In this document: in pieces, positions 1-6,179 of the stretch
Layout of the letters: each line of letters opens with the position of its first letter
Numbering within the stretch: the first letter of the stretch is position 1
DNA from: Bacteroidota bacterium
GTDB taxonomy: Bacteria > Bacteroidota > Bacteroidia > Chitinophagales > Chitinophagaceae
Length of the DNA stretch: 6,271 nt
Direction: 5' to 3'
Assembly (NCBI GenBank): GCA_023411775.1
Contig: JAEYOL010000310.1
Span: forward strand, 1-6,271
The notes under the pieces: model-generated
Told to the model about the DNA's origin: nothing
What the model saw: only the letters and a program-made list of their open reading frames with translations
The model's database searches: none
Position numbers and translations under genes: made by a program

Positions 1-1078
1 GGATAAAGACGATCGAAAGATTTTTTTCAGTACCGAGGGTGACTGGCCCTTCGACATTTTTGCCGCAAGTTTTTACCTGCTCTCCCGATATGAAGAATAC
101 CTGCCGCATAGTAAAGATATGTACGGTCGATATGCACATGAGAATTCGCTTGCATACAGGGAAAAATTTCTTGGCATCCCGATTATAAATATCTGGTGGA
201 ATGATTTTAAAAATGCATATCGCGATAGGTTTTCAACCCTTAATTCGACGCCGCTCCAGGCATTTACATTTTTGCCAACCTACGATATTGATATTGCATG
301 GTCCTATAAAGGCAAAGGATGGCAACGAAACCTCGGTGGTTTTTTACAATCCGTTTTTAGTGGAGAATGGAAGCAAAATACAGAACGCCTTAGTGTATTG
401 AGGAAAAAAGGCAGGGATCCTTATGATTGCTACGGATGGCTGAACAAACTGCATGAAAACTACAGGCTGAAGCCCTATTATTTTTTTCTTGTTGCTGATA
501 AAAAGGGGAAGTATGATAGGAACATCTCTCCCAACAGGCCGGAATTACAGGAATTGATCAGGGATCATTTTATAAGATACCCCATAGGGTTGCACCCATC
601 CTGGCGAAGTGGTGATGAACATGAACTATTAAAAAAAGAGATCGATACGCTGTCGCGAATAACAGGGTCGGGTTGCATGTCGTCACGTCAACATTATATC
701 AGGTTTGATCTTCCCGAAACTTACAGGCGCCTGCTTGACGCGGGTATCCGATATGATTTTTCGATGGGATATGGCAGCATCAATGGCTTCCGGGCTTCGG
801 TTACAACTCCTTTCTATTGGTATGACCTGCAGGAGGAAAAACAAACTGAGTTGATGTTATTCCCGTTTTGCTATATGGAAGCCAACTCCTATTATGAACA
901 GAAATTCACAGCCCAACAAGCGCTTGAGGAAATGAGGGAATACCGCAAAGTGGTAAAATCAGTGGGAGGTATGTTGATTACGGTATGGCACAATCATTTC
1001 CTGGGTAGCGAAGAAACATTCGGGGAATGGAAACAGGTTTACGAAGAGTTTATCAGGGAAACTGCTGAAAAGGTTTAG
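1..1078 (+). CDS. Polysaccharide deacetylase-like protein (divergent CE4 fold), 5' end missing
   Basis: The frame is open from base 2 with no stop before TAG at 1076-1078, so 358 codons of a longer gene are visible and the true start lies left of the window; the first internal ATG (119) is not the start. The opening residues (FFSTEGDWPFDIFAASFYLL, then SRYEEY) and the following 'SLAYREKFLGIP' resemble the N-terminal DUF7033-type region that precedes deacetylase domains in Bacteroidota. A divergent NodB/CE4-like domain follows: TYDID at 278-292 matches the Asp-x-Asp motif 1, GLHPS at 587-601 stands where the metal-binding histidine motif is expected, 'GFRAS' is near 788, and WHNH at 986-997 resembles the last catalytic histidine motif. 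By family knowledge such enzymes remove acetyl groups from cell-surface or secreted polysaccharides; substrate and localisation cannot be judged because the N-terminus is missing. The gene converges on the transporter gene with a 10-base gap. Family assignment is fairly sure, activity is not. Confidence 0.8.
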   Translation, partial: DKDDRKIFFSTEGDWPFDIFAASFYLLSRYEEYLPHSKDMYGRYAHENSLAYREKFLGIPIINIWWNDFKNAYRDRFSTLNSTPLQAFTFLPTYDIDIAWSYKGKGWQRNLGGFLQSVFSGEWKQNTERLSVLRKKGRDPYDCYGWLNKLHENYRLKPYYFFLVADKKGKYDRNISPNRPELQELIRDHFIRYPIGLHPSWRSGDEHELLKKEIDTLSRITGSGCMSSRQHYIRFDLPETYRRLLDAGIRYDFSMGYGSINGFRASVTTPFYWYDLQEEKQTELMLFPFCYMEANSYYEQKFTAQQALEEMREYRKVVKSVGGMLITVWHNHFLGSEETFGEWKQVYEEFIRETAEKV

Positions 1079-1088
1079 GCCGCCGCTA

Positions 1089-2096
1089 CTACAAACCTTC
1101 TGTTTCGGGTATTGTATTTGCCGACACTTTATAGGCTTTATTGACGAGGTACACACCAGCCAGTGTTACTAATCCGCCCACTGCGATAAAAATTGTCAGG
1201 CTTTCGGAAAATATCAGCCAGCCAAGTAGTACTGCGACAATCGGGTTGACATATGCATAGAGCGAAGCCTGTTCCGTAGAGAGATTCTGAAGTGCATAGA
1301 GGTAAGCGATAAAAGAAACCACAGAGCCAAAGATCACGAGGTAAGCTATCGCCGCCCATGATTGCCAGGCAATATTTACCAGCGACACCGCATTACCTGA
1401 ATTATAGGACGTAATGGACAAGGCAATTCCCGAGATAACCATCTGCAAGCCGATGCTGAAATATGGATTGAATTTGGCGGCGTACTTTTTTGTGTAGATG
1501 GTTCCAAATGCCCAGCCCCAGGTAGCAAGCAGGGAAAGGAAGATACCAAAGCGAAAGTCGGCGATGAAAAAATCCTGCAGGTGCTCATAAAAGATGATAC
1601 ATACCCCGCCAAATCCTAACAACAGTCCCAATATCGCCAATCTCGGCATTTTTGATTTAGCGGAAAAAAGCCCGATCACCACCAGCCATAAAGGAAAGAT
1701 AGCGCCGATGATGGCACCCAACCCGGCTGAAACGTATTTGAGTCCCCAGGTGCTAAGGCCATTTGCAATTAAAAAATTTAGAAAACTCAGGATAATGATG
1801 GACTGCCATTCCCTGCGTCCCGGCCATTTTTCGCCCTTTGCAACAAAGAATAGTACGTAGCAAAGTCCGCCGAGTAGCTGCCGGATGCCGGCCATTTGGA
1901 GGGGCGGCATATAACGCACACCTTCTTTTGAAGCGATCCAGGTAGTGCCCCAGAAAAAGCAAACCAGTGCCAGGCAAAAAACTGCTTTGGCCCTTACCCC
2001 TTTTTTATGGATCGTGAGCGGGTTGAACACAGCAATGTTACGCAGTGATTTACCCGCGGGTTTAATTATGATCTTATTAAAGTCGATAAAGGCCAT
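1089..2096 (-). CDS. EamA/DMT-family inner-membrane transporter
   Basis: This 335-residue protein has about ten hydrophobic segments arranged as two similar halves (roughly residues 36-170 and 180-322), the layout of the drug/metabolite transporter superfamily. Typical EamA signatures are visible: FFWGTTWIASKEG at 47-59 with the following arginine-containing helix (AGIRQLLGG, 69-77), and in the second half 'YLYALQNLSTEQASLYAYVN' at 265-284 followed by PIVAVLLGWLIFSESLT. Family members export amino acids, nucleobase-like metabolites or drugs; the substrate here cannot be read from sequence. The ATG at 2096 is the only ATG before the first membrane segment, but it leaves a 33-residue cationic, non-conserved-looking leader; a GTG start at residue 23 is a possible alternative. 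An in-frame TGA at 2103-2105 blocks any further upstream start. The gene lies 66 bases downstream of purH, separated by a tandem repeat, with no recognisable promoter, so cotranscription with purH is likely. Confidence 0.88.
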   Translation of the reverse strand: MAFIDFNKIIIKPAGKSLRNIAVFNPLTIHKKGVRAKAVFCLALVCFFWGTTWIASKEGVRYMPPLQMAGIRQLLGGLCYVLFFVAKGEKWPGRREWQSIIILSFLNFLIANGLSTWGLKYVSAGLGAIIGAIFPLWLVVIGLFSAKSKMPRLAILGLLLGFGGVCIIFYEHLQDFFIADFRFGIFLSLLATWGWAFGTIYTKKYAAKFNPYFSIGLQMVISGIALSITSYNSGNAVSLVNIAWQSWAAIAYLVIFGSVVSFIAYLYALQNLSTEQASLYAYVNPIVAVLLGWLIFSESLTIFIAVGGLVTLAGVYLVNKAYKVSANTIPETEGL

Positions 2097-2103
2097 TGTC
2101 TCT

Positions 2104-2166
2104 CATCTAGTATCCCGCATCCAGTATCAAGCATCCAACATCCAGCATCCAGCATCCAGCACTCAA
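2104..2166. repeat. Heptanucleotide tandem repeat (9 units of about 7 bp)
   Basis: Nine consecutive 7-base units run from 2104 to 2166: catctag, tatcccg, catccag, tatcaag, catccaa, catccag, catccag, catccag, cactcaa. Four are exact CATCCAG, and the outer units are more degenerate, as is usual for a tandem array. On the coding strand of the flanking genes the unit reads CTGGATG. The array begins within the purH stop codon (TGA, 2165-2163) and stops 7 bases before the eamA ATG, so it fills essentially the whole intergenic gap. Since the unit is not a multiple of three and contains no coding sequence of known function, it is best seen as an intergenic microsatellite. Its role, if any, is unknown. 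Confidence 0.9.
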
Positions 2167-3698
2167 TGCTTAAAATGCCTCATACCTGTAATCACCATCG
2201 CAAGATTATGTTGCTTGCAATATTCGATAGAATCTTTGTCACGAATTGAACCTCCAGGCTGGATAAACGCCGCGATACCGGCCTGGTGACCTAGTTGTAC
2301 ACAATCATTAAATGGGAAAAATGCATCACTCGCCATAACAGCGCCATTCAGATCAAAATTAAATTGCTTTGCTTTTTCCACTGCCTGTCTTAATGAGTCG
2401 ATACGGCTGGTTTGCCCGCAGCCCTTTCCAACAAGTTGTTTGTTTTTTACCAGGGCGATCGCATTTGATTTTAAATGTTTGCACACAAGATTGGCAAATT
2501 CAAGATCCGATCTTTCTTCCTGCGTGGCTGTTCTTCCCCCGGCTTCCTCCCAGTCTTTGAAATTGCCGGTATCTGTAGCCTGGATCAACACGCCGTTCAG
2601 GACTGACTTATATTGTTCCCTGCCGGAAGGAAGAGATTTTAACTGTAAAAGGATCCTGTTCTTCTTTGATCTTAAAACAGTCAAAGCTTCTTCATCAAAT
2701 GCAGGAGCAATCAGTACTTCAAAAAATATCTCGTTGATGGCATCTGCCGTTGCCTTGTCTACCGTGCCATTGGTAACCAGCACGCCACCAAAAGCGCTTT
2801 CGGGGTCACCGGCTAGTGCGGAATCCCAACCCTGTTTTACTGTCGGCCGCTGGGCAACACCGCACACATTGGTGTGTTTTATAATGGCGAAAGTTATTTC
2901 ATTGTTTGAACCTGCTCCTTTAGCGCCAAACTCACTTATCAACTGTACTGCGGCATCTACGTCCACGAGGTTGTTATAGGAAAGTTCTTTGCCATTGAGC
3001 TGCTCGAATAATTCTTCCAGGCGACCATAAAAAACACCCGGCTGATGTGGATTTTCGCCATATCTCATCGGGCGGGGATCAGGAATTGACTCGAGGAAGT
3101 ACAATGATTCAGATGGGTTAAAATATTTTGCGATCGCTACATCATAGTGAGCGACTACTTCAAAGGCTTTCGCTGCAAAGGTTTTTCTTTGTTCCAGGGT
3201 AGTCTCTCCTTTTTGCTCCGCCAAAAGTTTCTCAAGTGTAGCGTAATCTTTCTTAGCCGCGATCACCACCACATCTTTAAAATTCTTAGCAGCACCACGG
3301 ATCATCGATGGTCCGCCGATATCGATCTTTTCGATTATGGCTTTTTCATCGGATGTACTGGCAACGGTTTCCTCGAAAGGATAAAGATCCACGATCACCA
3401 GGTCTATCTCAGGAATGTTGTATTGCTTCATCTCCTGTATATGAGTGGCATCATCGCGTTTACCGAGTATGCCCCCAAAAACAGAAGGATGTAATGTTTT
3501 TACACGTCCACCCAGTATGGATGGATAGCTGGTAAGATTCTCAACCGGGACGACACTGATGCCAAGGTTTTCAATAAAAGTCTGTGTGCCGCCGGTGGAA
3601 TAAATGACTACACCGAGGTCGGAAAGCTGCTTAACGATCTTTTCGAGGCCATCCTTATAAAATACTGAAATAAGTGCCGATTGAATTTTTTTTGTCAT
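2163..3698 (-). CDS. purH: Bifunctional AICAR formyltransferase / IMP cyclohydrolase
   Basis: PurH catalyses the last two steps of de novo purine synthesis in the cytoplasm: formylation of AICAR by 10-formyl-tetrahydrofolate, then ring closure to IMP. The 511-residue product has the usual length. The N-terminal MGS-like cyclohydrolase domain (about 1-145) shows STGGT (34-38), GGRVKTLHP (63-71), DLYPFE (104-109) and DIGGPSMIRGAAKN (126-139). The formyltransferase domain shows RYGENPHQ (212-219), the Lys-His pair in KHTNVCGVA (274-282), DPESAFGGV (298-306), KSNAI (410-414), GQTSRIDS (428-435), SDAFFPF (457-463) and QPGGSIRD (480-487), ending in RHFKH. The chosen start, MTKKIQSALISV, is where PurH proteins normally begin; an in-frame ATG at 3746 would add 16 residues encoded by the leader hairpin and is rejected. 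No frameshift or missing catalytic motif is seen. A dedicated promoter appears to lie upstream at 3763-3793. Confidence 0.97.
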   Translation of the reverse strand: MTKKIQSALISVFYKDGLEKIVKQLSDLGVVIYSTGGTQTFIENLGISVVPVENLTSYPSILGGRVKTLHPSVFGGILGKRDDATHIQEMKQYNIPEIDLVIVDLYPFEETVASTSDEKAIIEKIDIGGPSMIRGAAKNFKDVVVIAAKKDYATLEKLLAEQKGETTLEQRKTFAAKAFEVVAHYDVAIAKYFNPSESLYFLESIPDPRPMRYGENPHQPGVFYGRLEELFEQLNGKELSYNNLVDVDAAVQLISEFGAKGAGSNNEITFAIIKHTNVCGVAQRPTVKQGWDSALAGDPESAFGGVLVTNGTVDKATADAINEIFFEVLIAPAFDEEALTVLRSKKNRILLQLKSLPSGREQYKSVLNGVLIQATDTGNFKDWEEAGGRTATQEERSDLEFANLVCKHLKSNAIALVKNKQLVGKGCGQTSRIDSLRQAVEKAKQFNFDLNGAVMASDAFFPFNDCVQLGHQAGIAAFIQPGGSIRDKDSIEYCKQHNLAMVITGMRHFKH

Positions 3699-3716
3699 AA
3701 TGCCGGGTTGAATAGA

Positions 3717-3748
3717 GCATGCCACCCCGATGGTGTGGGATGGCATGC
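3717..3748 (-). promoter_or_regulatory. Strong hairpin in the comEC-purH gap / purH leader
   Basis: The 32 bases form an inverted repeat: a perfect 8-base outer stem (GCATGCCA paired with TGGCATGC), one C-A mismatch, then three further G-C pairs (CCC with GGG), one G-T closing pair, and a loop of about 6 bases. It lies between the comEC stop (3773) and the purH start (3698), 18 bases upstream of the purH ATG. No T-run follows it on either strand, so it is not a standard intrinsic terminator. If the promoter called at 3763-3793 is right, the hairpin sits almost at the 5' end of the purH transcript, where it could stabilise the message or modulate expression. Processing of a comEC-purH transcript is an alternative. 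The structure is clear; the function is inference. Confidence 0.75.
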
Positions 3749-3762
3749 CTCGTTTGGAGCCG

Positions 3763-3793
3763 CAAAACTAACTTAATTCAGGTTCATCACAAA
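3763..3793 (-). promoter_or_regulatory. Bacteroidota-type promoter for purH
   Basis: Read on the minus strand, TTTG (3793-3790) is followed after exactly 19 bases by TAGTTTTG (3770-3763). This matches the Bacteroidota sigma-70-type consensus, a -33 TTTG and a -7 TAnnTTTG separated by about 19-21 bases, at every specified position. The -7 box starts 3 bases after the comEC stop codon and the -33 box is inside the last codons of comEC. Transcription would start near 3755-3760, giving a purH leader of about 60 bases containing the hairpin at 3748-3717. No comparable match was found in the comEC or eamA upstream regions. Confidence 0.65.
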
Positions 3794-5860
3794 AGCTCCT
3801 TTTTCCCTCACGTCATAATAGGGGATAAGTAGTGAGTCGCAATCCTTTTTCCAGTGTCTTAGTCTCCAGGAAGGCACAGAACCATCGAAAACGACCTGCC
3901 TGATTTCGAAGGTTTTGGTGAGACGGTGCAAGCGCAGGTCGGGGTTCTTTGATATCACCATTACATCGATCGTTATGGGCTGCCGTGGCGGTAGATAGTG
4001 CATAGATGAATCAACCAAAAGGATTGTTTTACCCCCCAGCCTGACAAAGCCGTCCTTATCCCGGATGGGACTGGTTTTATCGACCGGCTTTGTCCTGTAT
4101 CGTGTACGCGATGGTTTCAGGTGGAAATTTTGTAGAAATTCATCCTTGTGGATTTCGGGATCGCCCCTGAATACCAGTTTACGACCATCCACGAGATCAA
4201 TAGCCTGGTATTTGGAGATATTATATACGATGAGCTTTTGCTGGACAGATGATTGCCAGAATGAATATCCCCTGAGGATAAAGAAAGTCATAAGCGCCAG
4301 CATGGCTGTTGCCAGACCCATTTTTGATTTTTCCAACAACCAGTAGCTGCACCCGGCGATGAACAGGTAAAGGAGGGTCACCTGCCACAAGTTTATTTGT
4401 AATGCCTGCCACAATGAAAAGCTAATGCCTTCTGTTTTTTCAATATAATTATTCATGTGGCGGATCAGCCAGCTGATCACGGTGCCCAACAGGAGAGATA
4501 GCCAGGGGAAAAAAGAGATAGCACATAGAAGTATTTCAGCTAACAGAATAATACTGGATAGCGGCACCGCAATAAAGTTTGTAAACAGAAAAAGAACCGG
4601 GAACTGGTGGAAATGATAAATGCTTACAGGAGTAGTAAGAATTTGCGCTGCCAGGGTTACAGCAGACATTTGCCATAAAATATCAAGCAATTTGTTTTTG
4701 ATGTAGAAGATGTCGTAAACGGGGCGCATAAAAATGACGATACTGAGTACTGCGGAATACGATAATTGGAAACCAAGGTCCCAGAGCCAGAAAGGATTGT
4801 AACATAAAAGGCCGAAGGCAGAGAGTGACAGGGTGTTGAATACGGATGTTTTTCTTTTTGTGCATTCACCCAGGACGATACAGGAAAACATCACCGCCGA
4901 TCGCAGGATGGAAGGTTGTGCGCCTGCAAGCAGGGAAAAAAGCCATAACCCCGTAATGATGATAACGGGACGGAGCCAGCGGCTTTGTTTTCTTTTTTGA
5001 AGCGGCCGGAGTATAATGACCAGCAGCCAGTAAATTAATCCCAGATGCAGCCCGGAGATCGCGATGATATGTACTACACCGGTGTTACTGTAAGATTGCA
5101 CCAGTGTTTTGTCCAGGTCGTTTTTATACCCGATCAACAATGCCTCAGCAAGGCCAAGTTCTTTTTCACCTTTTATATATGTTCTTAAGATGCGTAAAAC
5201 TGCGGACCTGATTTTTTCAATAAAAGAGGAAAGCCACTCTTTGCCAGTGCCGGGAAGGACAACCCAGTCTGCGGATTCCAGGAATACCTGGTGTGTAATA
5301 CCCTGGAATAAAGCATATCGTTCGTAGTCGAAGCCTCCCGGGTTTCCTGAATTCTTAATCGGCTGCAGTGGCTTTTTGAAAACAATCCTACTACCGCTAG
5401 CGATTGATAGAAGTGAATCCTTCCTGAAATATATAATGATTTGCCCCTTAGCCGTAAACTTAGCCTTATTCATCACAACACCGGTTACCACTGCATTGGC
5501 TTTGAAGGATTTCGTTTTTTCTACGGGCGTTTCCGAAAGTGTAGCAATGTGAATTGCATTTTCCACCTGTTGTTTCGCAAGGGCATGATCTGAGTTGCGG
5601 ATATCCTGGAACCAAACCAGCAAAGCACCGAGTGCGGTAAATGAAATCAGGGTGGCGGTGCCGCCAAGTATCCTGTTACGGAATTTTTTAAACACGGAAA
5701 AGTATGAGAAGAATATGATAAGTAGTACGCCGGTTGCGAGTATAATGGACCATGTGCACCTGGAAAGCGGAGCATACCATTGCAGCATGATACCAATAAC
5801 AAGCGGGAACAATATTCTTATGAATGGAGCTTTTTTCCATATATAAATCTCCTCGCTCAT
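3773..5860 (-). CDS. comEC: ComEC/Rec2-family DNA-uptake channel protein
   Basis: ComEC is the inner-membrane channel that carries single-stranded DNA into the cytoplasm during natural transformation. The 695-residue protein starts with two to three membrane segments (about 12-85), then a soluble OB-like DUF4131 region ending in the typical NPGGFDYERYALFQGI (173-188). The competence domain follows from about 235 to 530, with the hallmark AISGLHLGL (267-275), PSILRSAVMF (316-325) and DLGFQLSYSAVLSI (361-374), and about eight further membrane helices. After the last helix a soluble tail of about 155 residues (from 542) replaces the catalytic metallo-beta-lactamase domain of long ComEC proteins: no HxHxDH motif is present. 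The start MSEEIYIWKKAPF fits other Bacteroidota ComEC N-termini. The gene is first in the minus-strand block, 74 bases before purH. No other competence gene is in view, so transformability cannot be concluded. Confidence 0.93.
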   Translation of the reverse strand: MSEEIYIWKKAPFIRILFPLVIGIMLQWYAPLSRCTWSIILATGVLLIIFFSYFSVFKKFRNRILGGTATLISFTALGALLVWFQDIRNSDHALAKQQVENAIHIATLSETPVEKTKSFKANAVVTGVVMNKAKFTAKGQIIIYFRKDSLLSIASGSRIVFKKPLQPIKNSGNPGGFDYERYALFQGITHQVFLESADWVVLPGTGKEWLSSFIEKIRSAVLRILRTYIKGEKELGLAEALLIGYKNDLDKTLVQSYSNTGVVHIIAISGLHLGLIYWLLVIILRPLQKRKQSRWLRPVIIITGLWLFSLLAGAQPSILRSAVMFSCIVLGECTKRKTSVFNTLSLSAFGLLCYNPFWLWDLGFQLSYSAVLSIVIFMRPVYDIFYIKNKLLDILWQMSAVTLAAQILTTPVSIYHFHQFPVLFLFTNFIAVPLSSIILLAEILLCAISFFPWLSLLLGTVISWLIRHMNNYIEKTEGISFSLWQALQINLWQVTLLYLFIAGCSYWLLEKSKMGLATAMLALMTFFILRGYSFWQSSVQQKLIVYNISKYQAIDLVDGRKLVFRGDPEIHKDEFLQNFHLKPSRTRYRTKPVDKTSPIRDKDGFVRLGGKTILLVDSSMHYLPPRQPITIDVMVISKNPDLRLHRLTKTFEIRQVVFDGSVPSWRLRHWKKDCDSLLIPYYDVREKGAFVMNLN

Positions 5861-5972
5861 CAGGTCAAATATTAAAACTCTTTATCATTCACACCGCATT
5901 CTTCCGTAGCAGGGGAGAATTGTTTGGATTTTCTATCTTTTGCGTGGATGAAAATCATTTTTTACCGGGATA

Positions 5973-6015
5973 TTTTGACGGTGTTTTCACGGTATTTTTT
6001 CCCTTTTTTCACGGT
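5973..6015. repeat. 11-bp-phased direct repeats with T-tracts
   Basis: TTTTGACGGT (5973-5982), TTTTCACGGT (5984-5993) and TTTTCACGGT (6006-6015) start 11 and 22 bases apart, and a degenerate unit (TTTTTTCCCT, 5995-6004) fills the missing 11-base register. The T-tracts therefore recur about once per helical turn, and they continue with a run of nine T at 6015-6023. Such phasing is known to bend DNA. The block lies about 110-155 bases upstream of the comEC start and about 125-165 bases upstream of the right-hand gene. Binding sites for a regulator (core ACGGT) are an alternative reading; both are inference. Confidence 0.65.
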
Positions 6016-6070
6016 TTTTTTTTATTATTTTAACCGCTAAAGTTTGATAATCTTAATCTTATGAATATGC

Positions 6071-6093
6071 TTAATTTATAATTACTAAATTAA
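6071..6093. repeat. AT-only inverted repeat
   Basis: TTAATTTA (6071-6078) and TAAATTAA (6086-6093) are perfect inverted arms of 8 bases around a 7-base spacer. The dyad lies 45-67 bases upstream of the first possible start of the right-hand gene (6138). It could be an operator or part of a promoter, but arms made only of A and T arise easily by chance in DNA this AT-rich. Confidence 0.4.
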
Positions 6094-6142
6094 TCAAGGT
6101 TTTAGGTCAAGTCCGCGATCAGTTCCTTAATAGTTTTATGAT

Positions 6143-6160
6143 GCAACCAATATTAGTTGC
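6143..6160. promoter_or_regulatory. Near-perfect 18-bp palindrome before the right-edge gene
   Basis: GCAACCAATATTAGTTGC is a palindrome with one mismatched pair (C/A) around the self-complementary centre AATATT. It ends 19 bases before the ATG at 6180, a typical position for a regulator operator or a leader hairpin. If translation instead starts at 6138 or 6141 the palindrome would be coding, so its presence weakly favours the 6180 start. No regulator can be named. Confidence 0.4.
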
Positions 6161-6179
6161 GATCAAAAAAATTAAGGCG

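Larger units (their letters stand above)
5861..6179. other. Divergent intergenic region between comEC and a right-edge gene
   Basis: About 280-320 bases (depending on the start of the right-hand gene) separate comEC and the divergently read gene. The stretch is AT-rich, strongly so from 5951 to 6110. I find no convincing gene: a plus-strand open frame at 5824-6033 mostly overlaps the comEC start and the T-rich repeats and reads as low-complexity Phe/Leu. Near matches to the -7 box, TATCTTTTG (5934-5942, plus) and TAAAGTTTG (6038-6046, plus), have a three-base instead of a two-base gap and lack a spaced TTTG, so promoters for the two flanking genes cannot be placed. The region does hold phased T-tracts (5973-6023), an AT palindrome (6071-6093) and a near-perfect palindrome (6143-6160), listed separately. 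Confidence 0.7.

Noticed and set aside
1070..1099. Inverted repeat AAGGTTT / AAACCTT between the convergent genes as a bidirectional terminator
   Set aside because: Only 7 mostly A/T pairs with a 16-base loop and no T-run on either side; too weak to call.
2354..2361. TAATTTTG on the minus strand inside purH as a promoter for eamA
   Set aside because: It matches the -7 pattern, but no TTTG lies 19-21 bases upstream and it is about 260 bases inside coding sequence.
2440..2979. Long plus-strand open frame of 179 codons antisense to purH
   Set aside because: It is the shadow of purH, whose motifs are intact on the minus strand; the antisense product shows no recognisable domain.
3699..3746. Upstream ATG extending purH by 16 residues
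   Set aside because: PurH proteins begin at the MTKKIQSALISV-like segment. The extension is encoded by the hairpin leader, and the predicted transcript start leaves only about 10 bases before that ATG.
5934..5942. TATCTTTTG as a plus-strand -7 box for the right-hand gene
   Set aside because: The internal gap is three bases instead of two, there is no TTTG at the right distance upstream, and the nearest start is about 200 bases away.
5824..6033. Plus-strand open frame of 69 codons at the comEC start and intergenic region
   Set aside because: It overlaps the comEC start antisense, then runs through the T-rich phased repeats, giving low-complexity Phe/Leu residues and no recognisable motif.
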